Shown here piece by piece: positions 61,619 to 64,000 of a stretch of DNA of 64,000 nt. The DNA is taken from contig RXJG01000001.1 of the NCBI GenBank assembly GCA_003963365.1, positions 260,605-324,604 of the forward strand. The letters are read 5' to 3'. The position numbers were made by a program, and so were the translations under genes. A model generated the notes under the pieces. It did not search any database, was not told the DNA's origin, and was given only the letters and a program-made list of their open reading frames with translations. How positions within the stretch are numbered: the stretch's first letter is position 1; the number at the start of each line of letters is the position of its first letter. This DNA comes from Sphingobacteriales bacterium. GTDB lineage: Bacteria; Bacteroidota; Bacteroidia; Chitinophagales; Chitinophagaceae.

Positions 61619-62617
61619 CTATTGCTTTTGTTTGGGGCTCAAAATAATTTTATCACCCTCTTTTTTTATAGTTAGACCTGTTATTAACTGAAGTTCATTT
61701 AATACCTGCTGTAAATCCTGCTGTTCAAACCTGGTATTAATGATAATTTGCTCTGAACTCTTACTTATCTCTGGTGACAACAGTATATCAACCTGGTAAA
61801 AATTACTTAAATCTTCCACCACATGCTTAAGGGGGGTGTTTTCAAATACTAATTTTTTATTCTGCCATGCAAGGATATTATTGGTTCGAATGCTATCAAC
61901 GGTAAAGTCATTATCCGTTAAAATAGCTTTTTGGCCCTTCGATAATATTATATTTTTGGTAGTATCAGCCAGGCTGATGAATTTTACTTTACCAGCGTTC
62001 ACCATAACCTGTTCTGTAACTCCTGCCGAACGAACCAAAAAAGATGTTCCCAAATCTTCTATAATACTTTTATTGGTTACAATACGAAAAGGTTTTCCCT
62101 CGTTGTGTTTAATTTCAAAATATGCTTCCCCTTTTAATCGCAATTTTCGCTCTTCAATATCAAAATCATTTGCATAGCTGATCTCACTGCCTTTTCTTAA
62201 CAATACTTCAGATCCATCAGGTAACAAAACGTGTTGGTTTGATTGAGTGGCCAGTATATTTTGTAATGGCACTTCCTTGTTTCGGTTCAGGTAAAATAAA
62301 ATTGAAGTAGTAATAGTCAGCAAAACTGCAGCTGCTACTGCAATCTTTTTCCATGAAAGTAAGGGTATTAACCTGGCCGGCGGAGAATCCAACGGTATCT
62401 GTATTTTTTTTTCTACTGATTGCCAGGCAGCATTAGTATCAAAATTTTGTTCCGGTATAATGACTGCTGTGTCATTCCATATTTTGACAATAGTACTATA
62501 CTCCTCCTTATTTTCGTCAGATTTCAGCCATTCATTTAACGTTGCTTCCTCTTCAGGCGAAGCTTCATTGTTAAGATGCCTGATAATTATGTATTCTATG
62601 AGTTCGTTTCTCTCCAT
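61619..62617 (-). CDS. FecR-family anti-sigma factor
   Basis: A 332-residue regulator with a cytoplasmic N-terminal helical part (1-88), a membrane span at about 90-110 (KIAVAAAVLLTITTSILFY), the FecR domain with LLPDGSEVLLRKGS and LRLKGEAYFEI, and a C-terminal domain with ENTPLKHVVEDLSNFYQVD. It lies 60 bases behind the sigma factor and 71 bases before the STN-containing receptor. It has the same architecture as the FecR at 28735-29838, so the window holds two parallel signalling units. Both act between the outer-membrane receptor and the cytoplasmic sigma factor. Confidence 0.93.
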   Translation of the reverse strand: MERNELIEYIIIRHLNNEASPEEEATLNEWLKSDENKEEYSTIVKIWNDTAVIIPEQNFDTNAAWQSVEKKIQIPLDSPPARLIPLLSWKKIAVAAAVLLTITTSILFYLNRNKEVPLQNILATQSNQHVLLPDGSEVLLRKGSEISYANDFDIEERKLRLKGEAYFEIKHNEGKPFRIVTNKSIIEDLGTSFLVRSAGVTEQVMVNAGKVKFISLADTTKNIILSKGQKAILTDNDFTVDSIRTNNILAWQNKKLVFENTPLKHVVEDLSNFYQVDILLSPEISKSSEQIIINTRFEQQDLQQVLNELQLITGLTIKKEGDKIILSPKQKQ

Positions 62618-62676
62618 CTTAATGCTCCTGTTATTAAAACATAAAATTTAATAAATCCCCTATGATTTTTTTTATT

Positions 62677-63237
62677 TTAATGTAACAAGTTTATTAACCA
62701 TATTATAATGGCAGTTACCCCTTTTTCTTTTAGAAAATTGCGCAATATTTTCAAAGCCTTCCCAATCTGATTTTCTACTGTTTTAACAGAAATCCCAAGT
62801 GAGCCGGCTATTTCTTTATAGGATTGTTTGCTGAAGCGACTCAACAAAAATACCTCCCGGCATTTGGGGGGTAATTCATCAATTGCATTTGCCAGGAGTG
62901 AACGGTAGTCAGTTCCCTGATTTTTCGTTTTTACAAAAAGATATTCATCTTCTGCAGGAACATCATGATCATTTAAGGACACTATAACAGTTTTTCTGTT
63001 TTTGCCAAGATAGGTAATACAATTATTGCGAACGGCAGTAAAAAGATAAAAGCGAATGCTATCTGTTGTTATAATATCTTGCCTTTTTTCCCATATTCTT
63101 ACGAAAACTTCCTGTACAATATCCTCACTTGTATTCCTGTCCTTAACGAATGAAAATGCATAATTGCACAGATTATTGTAATGCTGTTGAAAAATTAATC
63201 TGAAACGCTCATGTAGGTTCTCATTTTCCGCAGTCAT
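62677..63237 (-). CDS. ECF-type RNA polymerase sigma factor
   Basis: A 186-residue ECF sigma factor: region 2 with SEDIVQEVFVRIWEKR (about residues 37-52) and region 4 with the helix-turn-helix YKEIAGSLGISVKTVENQI (about 143-161). It heads the FecR/TonB receptor/DUF4249 operon. A -7 type box TACTTTTG lies 26 bases upstream of the start. It most likely transcribes this operon itself when the receptor is loaded. Confidence 0.93.
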   Translation of the reverse strand: MTAENENLHERFRLIFQQHYNNLCNYAFSFVKDRNTSEDIVQEVFVRIWEKRQDIITTDSIRFYLFTAVRNNCITYLGKNRKTVIVSLNDHDVPAEDEYLFVKTKNQGTDYRSLLANAIDELPPKCREVFLLSRFSKQSYKEIAGSLGISVKTVENQIGKALKILRNFLKEKGVTAIIIWLINLLH

Positions 63238-63262
63238 GAAGGTAAAATTCTTACGGGTTTAT

Positions 63263-63270
63263 CAAAAGTA
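63263..63270 (-). promoter_or_regulatory. Probable -7 promoter box of the second sigma gene
   Basis: On the minus strand TACTTTTG fits TAnnTTTG exactly, 25 bases ahead of the sigma start at 63237. A TTG lies only about 13 bases further up, shorter than the usual spacing. Confidence 0.4.
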
Positions 63271-63310
63271 ATGCTTATTTCCAACGTATTATCTGTTAAT
63301 CACAGAAAAT

Positions 63311-63344
63311 AAAATACTACCGGTTAAGATGCCGGTAGTATTTT
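63311..63344. terminator. Symmetrical 13-bp terminator hairpin
   Basis: AAAATACTACCGG (63311-63323) and CCGGTAGTATTTT (63332-63344) pair exactly around an 8-base loop. The stem supplies its own A- and T-ends, so it could work in both directions. It lies 25 bases beyond the broken lipoprotein gene on the minus strand and isolates the sigma operon. Confidence 0.85.
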
Positions 63345-63368
63345 AACTGTTGCCTGTACATATGCCGG

Positions 63369-63759
63369 TTAAACCAGCTGAAGTAACATTACGAAATTGT
63401 TATCAAAACAATCATTCAATGGGACTTGGGTTGAGACAGATACTTACCCAGCGTTATCATTGTTTTGTGATGATTCCTGACCGTTTTTATAAATCGCTAC
63501 GCTTTCAGGATTACCGTTAACACTGGTAAATGTAAGTTTTACTATTTGTCCGTGTGAACCGGTACTGAAGCTTCAAGACCAGGTAGCGTCTGCATTAGTT
63601 GCTGATTGTGTTGCACCACCATTTATGTAAGTATAACTCACGTTCATATTGGAGGTGCTGCTAACCTGGTATTTTACGTAAATAAATCAATGTTACTTTT
63701 TTACAGGCAAATAAAGAAGGGTTAGCAACGGCCATCAGGACAAGAATAATTTTCTTCAC
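63369..63759 (-). pseudogene. Broken gene for a small lipoprotein
   Basis: A GTG at 63757-63759 opens KKIILVLMAVANPSLFAC, a good lipoprotein signal with the cysteine followed by KK. After about 25 codons the frame shifts by one base: the natural continuation FIYVKYQVSSTSNMNVSY is in another frame. That frame then meets an in-frame TGA, in TWS-stop-SFSTG where the intact form probably had Trp, and a TAA near NNDNAG. Read through these, the rest (HGQIVKLTFTSVNGNPE, then VSVSTQVP) is a plausible small beta-sandwich of about 110 residues, a type seen in this order. Three lesions show that the gene is dead, unless there are sequencing errors. Confidence 0.75.
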
Positions 63760-63875
63760 AGAATTTGATTTTTAGTTTTGAAAAGGGTTTGGAATTATTA
63801 ATTCATCAATAAAACGTAAAAAATCCCGCATCCCCTATGCTCGAACAAGTTTTTTAAAAGAAGTTTTTTATGCTG

Positions 63876-64000
63876 CTAAGATGCAAAATAGACAGCGTGG
63901 GGATTTAATTCAGCTGGTAAGGTACCCGCCACGATAATTGTATGGTTTTCCTTTGATTGATTTATAATGTGCGTTAATGTTTGTCTTGTAACCGTATCAA
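63876..64000 (-). CDS. Possible 3' end of a gene entering from the right edge
   Basis: A minus-strand frame open from the window edge for 40 codons ends in TAG at 63876-63878. The visible end reads NHTIIVAGTLPAELNPHAVYFAS. No family is recognised. An open frame of this length can occur by chance in this base composition, so it is listed only as possible. Confidence 0.25.
   Translation of the reverse strand, partial: DTVTRQTLTHIINQSKENHTIIVAGTLPAELNPHAVYFAS

Overview
The window comes from a Bacteroidota genome, most likely order Chitinophagales, family Chitinophagaceae. The evidence is two SusC/SusD outer-membrane pairs, two ECF sigma/FecR switches feeding TonB receptors with STN domains, a cysteine-free bL32, AT-rich spacers, and promoter-like TAnnTTTG boxes. 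No rRNA, intact tRNA, CRISPR array, integrase or transposase gene was seen. The family placement is inferred from gene style, not from a search.

Positions 1-30484 (all minus strand) form one very large glycan-utilisation locus. Reading in transcription order from the right, it encodes an ECF sigma factor, a FecR anti-sigma factor, SusC with a signalling STN domain, SusD and a LamG lipoprotein. An intrinsic terminator follows. Next come a seven-haem cytochrome c lipoprotein, a VCBS/ASPIC-UnbV lipoprotein, a GH30 glycosidase, three consecutive GH144-type (PF10091) enzymes and a GH31 glycosidase. The locus then runs into cytoplasmic sugar genes: Gfo/Idh/MocA oxidoreductase, AHSA1 protein, SDR, ROK kinase, SIS isomerase-like protein, MetE-core protein, NagB deaminase, UlaG-like metallo-hydrolase, GMC oxidoreductase, DoxX and a GH43 gene cut by the window edge. 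Characterised GH144 enzymes cleave beta-1,2-glucan, so a beta-1,2-glucan or related beta-glucan is the best substrate guess. The model is surface binding and import by SusCD/LamG, cleavage by GH144/GH30/GH31, possible oxidation linked to the GMC enzyme and cytochrome, then phosphorylation, isomerisation or deamination in the cytoplasm.

Positions 30581-34572 are housekeeping: plsX, rpmF and yceD (minus), then a DUF3810 metalloprotease-like membrane protein, TspO and a small basic protein (plus). Positions 34573-36819 are gene-poor. They hold a diverged 60-bp direct repeat, a cupin gene, a GC-rich palindrome and a decayed copy of the 3' part of dcd. Positions 36820-41742 carry a glycosyltransferase and polysaccharide deacetylase, the intact dcd, a phosphopantetheinyl transferase, a DUF2130 protein and a membrane protein. 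Positions 42330-49560 carry a DUF2267/P-type ATPase pair, an orphan PAS histidine kinase, galactokinase, a convergent sugar-kinase-like phosphotransferase and a small coiled-coil protein.

Positions 49678-57672 look like a phosphorus-scavenging cassette: a PhnO-like acetyltransferase, a second SusC/SusD pair, alkaline phosphatase, an exported CX5R phosphatase and another GNAT. It is bracketed by two similar motif-plus-hairpin elements. Positions 57842-63237 (minus) are a second ECF sigma/FecR/TonB receptor operon ending in a DUF4249 lipoprotein. At the right edge are a broken small lipoprotein gene and the possible end of another gene.
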